DNA from: an uncultured Lachnospiraceae bacterium | Lineage (GTDB): Bacteria; Bacillota; Clostridia; Lachnospirales; Lachnospiraceae | Reading direction: 5' to 3' | Length of the DNA: 27,085 nucleotides | NCBI GenBank assembly: GCA_947589175.1 | Contig: CANPZR010000007.1 | Coordinates: 1 to 27,085, forward strand | Shown: in pieces, positions 1 to 8,966 of the stretch | Position numbering within the stretch: position 1 is the first letter of the stretch | Layout: the number at the start of each line of letters is the position of its first letter | Notes under the pieces: generated by a model | Database searches by the model: none | Seen by the model: the letters and a program-made list of their open reading frames with translations, nothing else | Told to the model about the DNA's origin: nothing | Translations under genes and position numbers: made by a program

Positions 1-365
1 AACTTTCCGTCAACCATATTTCCGGTCGATTTCCGTATGACATGGCGCCCGTCCATCATTTCTTCCAGGAACTGCTGTTCTTCCGGATAAATAGGAACAA
101 AGTCCTCTCCGACGCACACCGGCCTCATGATACGTGACAGCGGCCTTAAGCGCTCCCGCACTTTCTCCGGCTGTTCGGTGTCCAGAAAAAAGTAGTCAGG
201 AAATAAAGGGAGAAGCTTTTCGTGCCATTCCCTCTTAAAGTGTTTCAGACAGATGTACTTTGGGACAAAAAGCTCCCGTGCCACCCCTTCCGGCATGGCG
301 GTCCTGCATTTGTCACACACCTTTTCGACGTCCTCACCGCCCAGAGCCTGCACCACATACCACAT
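1..365 (-). CDS. loaP: NusG-family transcription antiterminator, LoaP type (partial, C-terminus off left edge)
   Basis: The reading frame is open from an ATG at 365 to base 1, giving about 121 residues with no stop inside the window. It begins MWYVVQALGGEDV and continues through ELFVPKYICLKHFKREWH and LFPDYFFLDTE. This is the NusG N-terminal (NGN) pattern: W-Y-V at the start, a middle P-x-x-x-x-x-K/R stretch, and the F-P-x-Y-x-F/L strand. The Cys/Lys-rich insert and divergence from housekeeping NusG fit the LoaP/UpxY specialised paralogs. The C-terminal KOW domain would lie beyond the edge. A ribosome site AAGGAA sits 8 nt before the ATG. Members of this family prevent termination in long operons, often capsule or exopolysaccharide and some antibiotic clusters (family knowledge). 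The target operon is presumably just left of the window (inference). Its only obvious promoter is the invertible one upstream, now facing the other way. It could instead be a diverged NusG paralog of another subfamily. Confidence 0.82.
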   Translation of the reverse strand, partial: MWYVVQALGGEDVEKVCDKCRTAMPEGVARELFVPKYICLKHFKREWHEKLLPLFPDYFFLDTEQPEKVRERLRPLSRIMRPVCVGEDFVPIYPEEQQFLEEMMDGRHVIRKSTGNMVDGK

Positions 366-420
366 GAGCCCGCTTCCTTTCCGTGCGGAAAACCGCGCTT
401 TCTGCCTGATCCTGCAGTTG

Positions 421-439
421 TCCACATAATTTATATTAT
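421..439 (+). repeat. Left inverted repeat of invertible promoter segment
   Basis: TCCACATAATTTATATTAT. Its exact reverse complement occurs at 672-690, a 19-bp perfect pair. The site has a tyrosine-recombinase core layout: inward arms around CATAA and TTATG with a six-base centre TTTATA (430-435), identical in both copies as strand exchange requires. Confidence 0.85.
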
Positions 440-675
440 GGAGGACAAAAGACCGCAACGTACGGAAAAACGTTAAATAAACAGATCCTTTCAAGCGGAA
501 AATTTAGAAAAACAGACCGACATGCAGACAGCAAAGAAACATATTCTATACCACCATAAAAAATTTTTCAGACAGGAACCGGACACAGATGCCACGGAAA
601 ATGAAAATTTTAGCACTTGCAAATGCCGCGGATGTATGGTATACTTCACTTGATTCTGAGGGGGAGTTCATATAA
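436..675. other. Candidate invertible DNA segment (phase-variable promoter cassette)
   Basis: This stretch of about 240 bp between the two inverted-repeat core sites has no convincing gene. It contains one strong promoter reading rightwards and no comparable promoter reading towards the antiterminator at 365. A tyrosine recombinase gene lies less than 120 bp from the right repeat. Inversion across the repeats would place the promoter about 55 bp from the left repeat, firing into the antiterminator through a short leader. The present assembly would therefore be the OFF state. The structure is seen directly; switching is inferred from the well-known fim-type and Bacteroides capsule-type switches. 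Confidence 0.75.
617..645 (+). promoter_or_regulatory. Sigma-A promoter inside invertible segment (present orientation rightward)
   Basis: -35 TTGCAA (617-622), 17-bp spacer, -10 TATACT (640-645) with an extended TGG just before it. The transcription start would be near 652. In this orientation it reads over the right repeat into hairpins and then antisense to the recombinase gene. Confidence 0.75.
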
Positions 676-690
676 TATAAATTATGTGGA
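672..690 (-). repeat. Right inverted repeat of invertible promoter segment
   Basis: Exact reverse complement of 421-439. Outside the 19 bp the flanks differ, so the match is not part of a longer duplicated element. Confidence 0.85.
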
Positions 691-703
691 TTTTTCCCAT
701 TCC

Positions 704-772
704 GTAGCGTTTACGCTACAGGGGCGATGAGAAAAAACTGTATTTACAGTTTTTCCTCACTGCGGGGCAGTG
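704..772. terminator. Three tandem hairpins between recombinase gene and invertible segment
   Basis: Hairpin A: GTAGCG/CGCTAC with a TTTA loop (704-719). Hairpin B: AAAAACTGTA/TACAGTTTTT (733-754), followed by T6 on the minus strand and preceded by A6, so it could end transcription in both directions. Hairpin C: CACTGC/GCAGTG (758-772). B is probably the recombinase terminator, and it would also stop transcripts from the invertible promoter in its present orientation. Confidence 0.65.
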
Positions 773-788
773 CAGTGTACTGCCATTA

Positions 789-1643
789 CTATATCTCCAC
801 CAGCAGATCCATCTTTTCCAGCTGCTTCCGGTACACGTTATACGGCTCTTTCAGATAGATCCGGGTCGTCTCAATACTGCTGTGCCCCATCATATCCGCC
901 AATTTGACAACATCATGATTTAATCTATAGAATGTCCGGGCGAACAGATGCCGCAGATTGTGGGGAAATACCTTGTCCGCATCGACTCCCGCTATCTGGC
1001 ACAACTTTTTCATCTCCCGCCAGATATAGCTCCGGTCCAGCGCCTTTCCTTTTTTTGTCTGGAACACGGGGCCTCTTTTTATGCCGTTTTTATAGACATA
1101 GCAGAGCAGGCTCTTCTGCAGGTCTCCGGGCAGCATGATCTTCCGCTCTTTTCCTTTATTATAAATCGACGCCGTTCCGTTCCTTAGCGCCTGCACGGTG
1201 ATGAAGGCCAGCTCGCCCACCCGTATGCCCGTGGCGCAGATGGTCTGGATGACCAGGCCGATCCGGACTTTCCCGGTCTCCGCCGCCGTCTTTACCAGCC
1301 TCTTGTATTCATCCTTGGTCAGCTCCTTCTTTTCCGGCATAAACGTCTCCGTCTGGATTTTGTATGTCTTTACCCTCAGATCGTGCCATCCCATAAATTC
1401 AAAGAACTGATTCGCCGCTACAAGATAGGAATTGACGCTGGTGGTCTGGTAGTCCATTTCGTTTTTTAGATATTCCTTGTACTCCAGCACCAGCTCCCGG
1501 TCCAGGCTCCGCCCCGCCGCGAATTTCCGCAGCTTTTCCAGGTCGCCCATGTACTTTGTTATCGTATTTTTGCTTTTTTCCTGCCCGTATAGATGCGCGC
1601 GGAAATTTTCCAGTGTTTTGGGAGTTATTTTTCTTTTTTTCAT
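789..1643 (-). CDS. Tyrosine recombinase (phage-integrase family), probable promoter invertase
   Basis: 284 residues from the ATG at 1643, chosen because AAGGAGGAAAG lies just upstream; a longer frame to 1733 has no comparable ribosome site. Residues 8-95 resemble a SAM-like core-binding domain, and 110-284 the catalytic domain. The catalytic set is complete: Arg141 (ATGIRVGEL), Lys in NKGKERK (163-167), His228 and Arg231 (HNLR), His254 (MGHSS) and nucleophile Tyr263 (RIYL). The length is typical of XerC/D-like enzymes and of invertases such as FimB/FimE. No phage or transposon genes are nearby. Its neighbour is the pair of 19-bp inverted repeats flanking a promoter, so its likely job is DNA inversion controlling the antiterminator gene on the far side (inference). 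It could instead be a remnant integrase with an unrelated role. Confidence 0.9.
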   Translation of the reverse strand: MKKRKITPKTLENFRAHLYGQEKSKNTITKYMGDLEKLRKFAAGRSLDRELVLEYKEYLKNEMDYQTTSVNSYLVAANQFFEFMGWHDLRVKTYKIQTETFMPEKKELTKDEYKRLVKTAAETGKVRIGLVIQTICATGIRVGELAFITVQALRNGTASIYNKGKERKIMLPGDLQKSLLCYVYKNGIKRGPVFQTKKGKALDRSYIWREMKKLCQIAGVDADKVFPHNLRHLFARTFYRLNHDVVKLADMMGHSSIETTRIYLKEPYNVYRKQLEKMDLLVEI

Positions 1644-1747
1644 AGGTTCTGCTTTCCTCCTTAAAAATGCAGGCAGACAGACAATACCGTGATCCAGGTC
1701 AAGTTCTGAATTGATTTCATGCTGGAATGTCATCTCCTGCCAAAAAC

Positions 1748-1792
1748 AAAAAACTCATGATAACCAGCTGTATACAGATTACCATGAGTTTT
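1748..1792 (-). terminator. Rho-independent terminator after the apgM-like gene
   Basis: A 13-of-14-bp stem (AAAACTCATG arms plus TAA) with a loop of about 15 nt, followed on the minus strand by T6-G-T5. It ends the hom/apgM-like operon and separates it from the recombinase gene. Confidence 0.85.
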
Positions 1793-1845
1793 CATTTACT
1801 ATTTCTTATTAAATTTTATATCATTAATCATGTCGATGCTGTTCC

Positions 1846-3048
1846 TTATTCATTCAGGAATTTCTCCATCAGGCGATAGCCGGTGTCAAGGTAGTTTCCG
1901 CTGGCCTCGGCCTCGCGCTCGTTATAGCGCCAGTCCTTCCCCTGATTCTCTCTGCTGTCATAGAGCATAAAGGGAATCGGCTTGCCGGAGTGGGTTCTGG
2001 TGCAGATCGGCGTCGGGTGGTCCGGCAGTACCAGAATCCGGAAGTCCTCCCCGGACTTCTCCATCTGCTCCCACACGCGTCCTAACACTCTCTTGTCCAC
2101 GTTCTCAATCGCCTTGATCTTTCTCTCCACGCTTCCCTGGTGGCCCATCTCGTCGGGCGCCTCGATGTGGATATAGGCAAAATCATAGCCGTCCTGCAAG
2201 AGAGCCTTCACGGCGGCGTCCGCCTTGCCCTCGTAGTTCGTCTCCAGCGTGCCGTCCGCGCCCTCTACCTCGATGTTGGTCATCTCCGCTCCCACGGCGA
2301 TCCCCTTCAAAAGATCCACCGCCGAGATCATGACTCCCTTTTTGCCGAATTTCCCCTCAAAGGAGTCCAGAATCGGCTTCGTGCCCGCGCCCCAGAACCA
2401 GAGGGAATTTGCCTTGTGAAGTCCTCTTTTGGCGCGCTCCACATTCAGCGGGTGATTGTTCAGTATCTCATAGCTGCGCTCCATCATCCGGCGCAGCGCC
2501 GCGTCCTGTGGCAGATGCTCTCCGATTACCTGTCCCAGCACGTCGTGGGGAGGCACAAGCTCTACCACCTCTCCCCCCTTCCAGATGGTGCAGTGCCTGT
2601 AACTGGTGCCCACCCAGAACTGGTACGTCTCGTTCTCCAGCTCCTTTTTCACCGCGTCCAGAAGAACAGCCGCGTCCTCTGTGGAAATCTCGCTGCTGCT
2701 GTGGTCGATAATGGTGTGCTGCTCATAGGGCGCGTCCTCCTCCGAAACCGTCACGATATTGCAGCGGATCGCGATGTCCGTATCCTCCATGGGGACGCCG
2801 ATGCTCAGCGCTTCAAGCGGCGAGCGCCCCGTATAATATTTCTTCGGATCGTATCCTAACACTGCCAGGTTCGCCGTGTCGCTCCCCGGCTTCATCCCGT
2901 CCGGAATCGTCTTTGCCATGCCGATCACAGACCGGGGCGCCAGCTTATCCATATTGGGAGTATCCGCGTACTCCAAGGGCGTCTTGTCCCCCAGCTCGGC
3001 AATCGGCTCATCTGCCATGCCGTCTCCCAGCACTAATACATACTTCAT
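1846..3048 (-). CDS. apgM: ApgM-like phosphoglycerate mutase homolog, proposed homoserine kinase
   Basis: 400 residues from the ATG at 3048, with GGAG six bases upstream; an ATG four codons earlier has no usable site. It belongs to the alkaline-phosphatase-like metalloenzymes of the archaeal-type cofactor-independent phosphoglycerate mutase family. Visible signs are the metal-binding VLVLGDGMAD start (Asp9), the nucleophile Ser56 in KPGSDTANLAVLGYDP, the TGRSPLEA motif, DEMGHQG near residue 295, and the metal-binding LPDHPTPICTRTHSG stretch. It follows hom by about 95 bp on the same strand. A subfamily of these proteins next to hom in organisms lacking ThrB has been named a proposed homoserine kinase (family knowledge). 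With no thrB in view, that role is more likely here than glycolysis (inference). The fold assignment is firm, the substrate is not. Confidence 0.85.
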   Translation of the reverse strand: MKYVLVLGDGMADEPIAELGDKTPLEYADTPNMDKLAPRSVIGMAKTIPDGMKPGSDTANLAVLGYDPKKYYTGRSPLEALSIGVPMEDTDIAIRCNIVTVSEEDAPYEQHTIIDHSSSEISTEDAAVLLDAVKKELENETYQFWVGTSYRHCTIWKGGEVVELVPPHDVLGQVIGEHLPQDAALRRMMERSYEILNNHPLNVERAKRGLHKANSLWFWGAGTKPILDSFEGKFGKKGVMISAVDLLKGIAVGAEMTNIEVEGADGTLETNYEGKADAAVKALLQDGYDFAYIHIEAPDEMGHQGSVERKIKAIENVDKRVLGRVWEQMEKSGEDFRILVLPDHPTPICTRTHSGKPIPFMLYDSRENQGKDWRYNEREAEASGNYLDTGYRLMEKFLNE

Positions 3049-3063
3049 GATAATCTCCATTCC

Positions 3064-3100
3064 GAGCGATTTATATTCGCTATATGAATCATATTCGCTC
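3064..3100. repeat. Small hairpin-forming repeat between hom and the apgM-like gene
   Basis: GAGCGA (3064-3069) pairs with TCGCTC (3095-3100) around a perfect odd palindrome ATATGAATCATAT (3082-3094). ATATTCGCT also occurs twice directly. It lacks a T-tract, so it is more likely an mRNA stability or regulatory element, or a small interspersed palindrome, than a terminator. Confidence 0.4.
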
Positions 3101-3142
3101 TAGCGTCTTGTCGCGTGAACTATGTTCACATCATTCTGCCTG

Positions 3143-4348
3143 TCAAAATCCCACGCGAATCCGGGTGATAAATGTATCAAACTCCGCAATCGCGTCATGA
3201 AATTTCTTCTCTGTCATCTTCTCTGTGATAAAGCCGAACTCGCCCGGCACGCCGCCGTCAATGACTTCAAGGTTCTCAAATGCGGCCTCCGCCTTCGCGC
3301 GCTCCGACTCTCCAACGCGGACAAAGAAGCGATTCTCCATCTCCTCGAGCGGGGCGATCTGCTGTTTCTCGTCCTCCCAGATGGTCATTACGTTGACATT
3401 CATGTGCTTGACCGCGTCCACCACGTCCGACACGACCGCGCTGGCCGTGGCCTCCTTGCCGGCGCCCCTGCCGTAGAACATCACGTCGCCCAGCATATTG
3501 CCGGTCACGCAGATGGCGTTGAACACGTCGTTCACGCTGTAGAGCGGATTGTCCTTTCCGATCATCTGCGGAGCTACCATAGCGTAGAGCCTGCCGCCCA
3601 CCTTCCGGCTGGAGCCGAGAATCTTGATCGCCGCTCCCGCCGCCTTCGCGTATTTAAAATCCTCCGCCGTAATCTTCGAGATACCCTCGGTGTAAATATC
3701 CTGATAGTCCACCTGCTGCCCGTATGCCAATGAGGTGAGAATGGCGATTTTCCGGCAGGCGTCGTATCCTTCCACGTCCGCCGTCGGATCCTTCTCCGCG
3801 TAGCCGAGCTCCTGCGCCTCTTTCAGCACATCCGCGAAATCTGAGCCGTCCTCCGCCATCTTGGTGAGAATGTAATTGGTCGTCCCGTTGAGAATACCGT
3901 TGATCTGCTCGATCTTATCCGCGGTAAGGCTCTGGTTCAATGGCCGGATAATGGGGATGCCGCCGCCCACGCTCGCCTCGAACAGAAAATTGACCGTCTT
4001 GCTCTTGGCGATGTGCACTAACTCCGCGCCGTATGCCGCCACCAGCTCCTTATTGGAGGTGCAGACGCTCTTGCCGGACAAAAGCGCCCGTTTCACAAAC
4101 TCATAGGCCGGCTTTGTACCGCCCATCGTCTCCACTACAATGGAAATCTCCGGATCCTCCGCGATAATATTGTAATCATGTACCAATTTGCTCTGCACCG
4201 GATCCCCCGGAAAATCCCGCAGATCCAGCACATATTTTACTTCCACTTCCTGTCCGGCCCGCTTGGCGATTACCTTGGCGTTGGTGTTCAGCACCTCTAC
4301 CACGCCCGAACCCACGGTACCGTAACCTAATACTGCAATCTTAATCAT
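3143..4348 (-). CDS. hom: Homoserine dehydrogenase
   Basis: 401 residues from the ATG at 4348, set by AGGAGG six bases upstream. It reduces aspartate semialdehyde to homoserine with NAD(P)H, on the threonine/methionine branch of aspartate metabolism, in the cytosol. The Rossmann motif GYGTVGSG is at residues 8-15. The TSNKELVA segment contains Lys100. The homoserine-binding core includes GGGIPII, NGTTNYILTKM and LGYAEKDPTADVEGYDACRK with catalytic Lys200. The last 75 residues or so (FFVRVGE to EFGFITEK) are the C-terminal ACT regulatory domain typical of Gram-positive Hom, through which threonine inhibits. Its first bases overlap the end of the CheW-domain gene by 8 bp, so translation is probably coupled. 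The apgM-like gene follows on the same strand as the likely next pathway step. Confidence 0.95.
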   Translation of the reverse strand: MIKIAVLGYGTVGSGVVEVLNTNAKVIAKRAGQEVEVKYVLDLRDFPGDPVQSKLVHDYNIIAEDPEISIVVETMGGTKPAYEFVKRALLSGKSVCTSNKELVAAYGAELVHIAKSKTVNFLFEASVGGGIPIIRPLNQSLTADKIEQINGILNGTTNYILTKMAEDGSDFADVLKEAQELGYAEKDPTADVEGYDACRKIAILTSLAYGQQVDYQDIYTEGISKITAEDFKYAKAAGAAIKILGSSRKVGGRLYAMVAPQMIGKDNPLYSVNDVFNAICVTGNMLGDVMFYGRGAGKEATASAVVSDVVDAVKHMNVNVMTIWEDEKQQIAPLEEMENRFFVRVGESERAKAEAAFENLEVIDGGVPGEFGFITEKMTEKKFHDAIAEFDTFITRIRVGF

Positions 4349-4928
4349 CTTGACCTCCTGGCGCGCCCTGCGCAGCCTCATCCGCCGCAGCCTCTCTGGC
4401 CCTGGCTTCTTCTTCCTTTTTCTTTCTCTCGGCCTCCAGCTGCCTCTCTCGCTCCGCGCGCTCCTCTTCTTCCATCTTCTTTATAATGCTGTGAATTAAC
4501 CGCCAGTCATTTTTCGACAAAAGCCTGTCGGGGCTTATGACAATAACCAGATCTTCTCCCTTTCTCGCGATAAAATCGGCGTAGCCGGTCTTTTTGTTCT
4601 GCATGATAAAAGGAAAATCCTGGACGTTCTCGCCCTCGGCCCTGAAAATCCCCGCCACTCCGTCCGCGATGCAGGCAAGAGGACCCTGCTCGGTCCGAAG
4701 CACCAGATACTTGGTGTTATCCGTCACGGGAACCTGCGGCAGAATCAGATAATGCCGGATATTCACAAGCGGAATCTTCTCCCCGCGAATATCCACAAAC
4801 CCCAGAAAGCTCGGCATCTTTGATTCATTCACCGGAATATAGTCCGAATAGATCTCTATTCCATTCATATGCGAGACCTCTACCCCATATATCTTTCCAC
4901 TCAGATAAAATGAAACAATCTCTTTCAT
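4341..4928 (-). CDS. CheW-domain protein with charged C-terminal coiled coil
   Basis: 195 residues from the ATG at 4928 after GGGGAAGG; a GTG two codons earlier is a possible alternative. Residues 1-145 or so match the CheW-like fold: a first strand IVSFYLSGKIYGVEV, a conserved SFLGFVDIRGEKIPLVNIRHYL turn, then KYLVLRTEQGPLACIADGVAGIF. CheW-like proteins link chemoreceptors to the CheA kinase. The C-terminal 50 residues are almost entirely Glu, Lys, Arg and Ala (EEEERAERERQLEAERKKK) and probably form a coiled coil, which ordinary CheW lacks. The gene lies between prfB (16-bp gap) and hom (8-bp overlap), not in a chemotaxis operon, so its partner is unknown. It may be a CheW paralog acting in another signalling or scaffold role. 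Confidence 0.8.
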   Translation of the reverse strand: MKEIVSFYLSGKIYGVEVSHMNGIEIYSDYIPVNESKMPSFLGFVDIRGEKIPLVNIRHYLILPQVPVTDNTKYLVLRTEQGPLACIADGVAGIFRAEGENVQDFPFIMQNKKTGYADFIARKGEDLVIVISPDRLLSKNDWRLIHSIIKKMEEEERAERERQLEAERKKKEEEARAREAAADEAAQGAPGGQDD

Positions 4929-4944
4929 TTGCACCTTCCCCTTT

Positions 4945-6049
4945 TTAACTGTTGATCCACTTCAGATAGGCGTTCATGAACATATCAATATCCCCGTCCA
5001 TCACCGCGGATACATTGCCGGTTTCCGCATTGGTCCGATGGTCCTTCACCATCGTGTAGGGCTGCATGACGTAGGAGCGGATCTGATTCCCCCACCCGAT
5101 CTCCTTGACCTCTCCCCGGATGTCGGATTCCTTCGCCAGATTTTCCTGTTCCCGCAAAATCAAGAGCTTGGCCTTTAACATCTGCATCGCCTTGTCCTTA
5201 TTCATGTGCTGGGAGCGCTCGTTCTGGCACTGCACCACGATTCCGGTAGGAAAATGCGTGATGCGGATCGCCGAGGACGTCTTGTTGATGTGCTGCCCGC
5301 CGGCGCCGCTGGAACGATACGTGTCGATGCGTATATCGTCGTCGGCAATCTCAATATCGATGTCCCTCTCGATGTCCGGCATGACGTCGCAGGACACAAA
5401 GGACGTCTGACGCTTGCCCGCGGCGTTAAAGGGGGAAATGCGCACCAGCCGGTGTACCCCGTGCTCGCTCTTAAGGTATCCGTATACATTCTCCCCTTGA
5501 ATCTCCAGCGTCACGGATTTGAGCCCCGCCTCATCCCCGTCCAGGGAATCCAACACCTTCACGGAAAAGCCCTTCCGGTCGGCCCACCGCTCATACATAC
5601 GGCACAGCATGCTCGCCCAGTCGCAGCTCTCGGTCCCGCCCGCTCCGGCATGCAGGGTGAGAATGGCATTTTCCGAGTCGTGCTCGCCGGTGAGCATCGT
5701 CGTAATCCTCAGATCGTCAAATTCCTGACAGAACTCCCGGTACTCCTGCTCCACCTCCGGAATCAGCGACTCGTCATTTTCCTCATTTCCCATCTCAATG
5801 AGCGTCATGATGTCCTCATAGGAGCTGCTCAGCTTATCCGCCCGCTCCACCACGCTCTTTAAATCCTTCACTTCCTTCATGGACGCGCTGGCCTTCTCGG
5901 CGTCGTCCCAGAAATCCGGCGCCTCCATATTGCGTTCCAGTTCTTCAATTCTCAGCTTCTTGTCCGCTAAGTTAAAGTGAATCCCTTACTTCCAGAAGTG
6001 GTTTCTCAAAGCTGCTCAGTTCAATTCGGATATTATCCAGTTCAACCAC
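4945..6049 (-). CDS. prfB: Peptide chain release factor 2, expressed by programmed +1 frameshift
   Basis: Two overlapping frames make one protein of 367 residues. Frame 0 starts at GTG 6049 (ribosome site AAGGTGGTGA), encodes 25 codons (VVELDNIRIELSS to DSL) and meets a stop TAA at 5974-5972. A +1 slip on CTT (5977-5975) continues as NLADKKLRIEELERNMEAPDFWDD to the stop at 4945. The total length, and GGQ at residues 250-252, match typical RF2. The specificity tripeptide SPF is at 205-207. RF2 releases peptides at UGA and UAA. A tract AAGGGAT (5987-5981) sits just upstream of the slip codon, as the internal Shine-Dalgarno does in known prfB sites. Usually the slip stop is TGA; here it is TAA. 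An internal ATG at 5928 would give a truncated protein lacking domain 1. It lies between secA and the CheW-domain gene. Confidence 0.95.
5971..5987 (-). promoter_or_regulatory. prfB +1 recoding site with TAA stop
   Basis: On the minus strand it reads AAGGGAT-TCA-CTT-TAA-C. The SD-like tract, the three-base gap and the slippery CTT match the known RF2 autoregulatory site. Only the stop differs from the standard TGA. Confidence 0.85.
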
Positions 6050-6080
6050 AAAATCACCACCTTATTTTTTTATATGATGT

Positions 6081-6105
6081 GGGGGGACAAAAGCATTTTG
6101 CCCCC
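6081..6105. other. Strong hairpin in the secA-prfB gap
   Basis: GGGGG-CAAAA pairs with TTTTG-T-CCCCC (one bulge) around a three-base loop, about 30 bp before the prfB start on the minus strand. No T-tract follows, so it looks like a leader or processing structure, not a terminator. A second weaker stem (GAGAAA/TTTCTC) lies between it and secA. Confidence 0.5.
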
Positions 6106-6175
6106 GGATATCACGAATCAATAGAGAAAACTATTATTTCTCACCGGTCGTCCCAAGAGAACCATGCTCCCTCTA

Positions 6176-8737
<2,562 letters not shown>

Positions 8738-8763
8738 ACCTCACACTCCAAATCTTTTGCTCC

Positions 8764-8810
8764 GGGGTATTACCCCACATTATTTTACCATTAGTCGCCT
8801 GCCGTTTCAA
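8764..8810 (-). promoter_or_regulatory. secA promoter with palindrome at the start site
   Basis: -35 TTGAAA (8810-8805), 17-bp spacer, -10 TAAAAT (8787-8782). A perfect palindrome, GGGGTA-T-TACCCC (8764-8776), begins almost exactly where transcription should start, so the mRNA would have a 5'-terminal hairpin, or the site may be an operator. Confidence 0.7.
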
Positions 8811-8832
8811 CAGGTATTTTCAAAAACAAAAT

Positions 8833-8937
8833 GCTCCCGCACCCACGGGAAAATTCTTTTTATAAAAAATGGGCGGGGAGAAAATTCCCCATTAAGCAAA
8901 AAGAAGGGACACTTCTCCTGTCAGAAAAATGTCCCCG
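8833..8937 (-). terminator. Three tandem terminator-like hairpins after hpf
   Basis: In minus-strand order: GGGACA/TGTCCC (8937-8905) then TTCTTTTT; GGGGA/TCCCC (8890-8875 region) then a T6 run; TCCCG/CGGGA (8850-8833) then TTTTGTTTTT. Together they insulate secA from hpf. Confidence 0.75.
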
Positions 8938-8966
8938 CTTATTCACTTGCTCAGTAATCTGTAACT

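Noticed and set aside
245..427. 60-residue minus-strand ORF starting inside the left inverted repeat
   Set aside because: It overlaps the antiterminator gene in another frame, has no ribosome site at proper spacing in either switch orientation, and its Arg/Gly/Cys/Trp-rich composition is that of a shadow frame.
789..1643. Integrase of a prophage or integrative element
   Set aside because: No phage, conjugation or excisionase genes and no tRNA or direct-repeat attachment sites are visible; the inverted-repeat promoter cassette explains the enzyme better.
789..1733. Recombinase start at 1733 giving 314 residues
   Set aside because: The extra 30 residues do not look like a core-binding domain, and AAGGAGG lies right before the ATG at 1643.
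1748..1792. Inverted repeat as another recombination site
   Set aside because: Its sequence does not resemble the 421-439/672-690 sites, and the T-rich tail in the right place after the apgM-like stop marks it as a terminator.
2140..2859. 239-residue plus-strand ORF opposite the apgM-like gene
   Set aside because: Antisense shadow of a conserved gene in a moderately GC-rich genome; Arg/His/Leu/Val-rich composition is typical of such frames.
4945..5928. prfB as a simple 327-residue gene starting at ATG 5928
   Set aside because: This would lack the start of domain 1. The upstream frame (VVELDNIRIELSS) and the CTT-TAA slip site show the real gene is frameshifted and starts at 6049.
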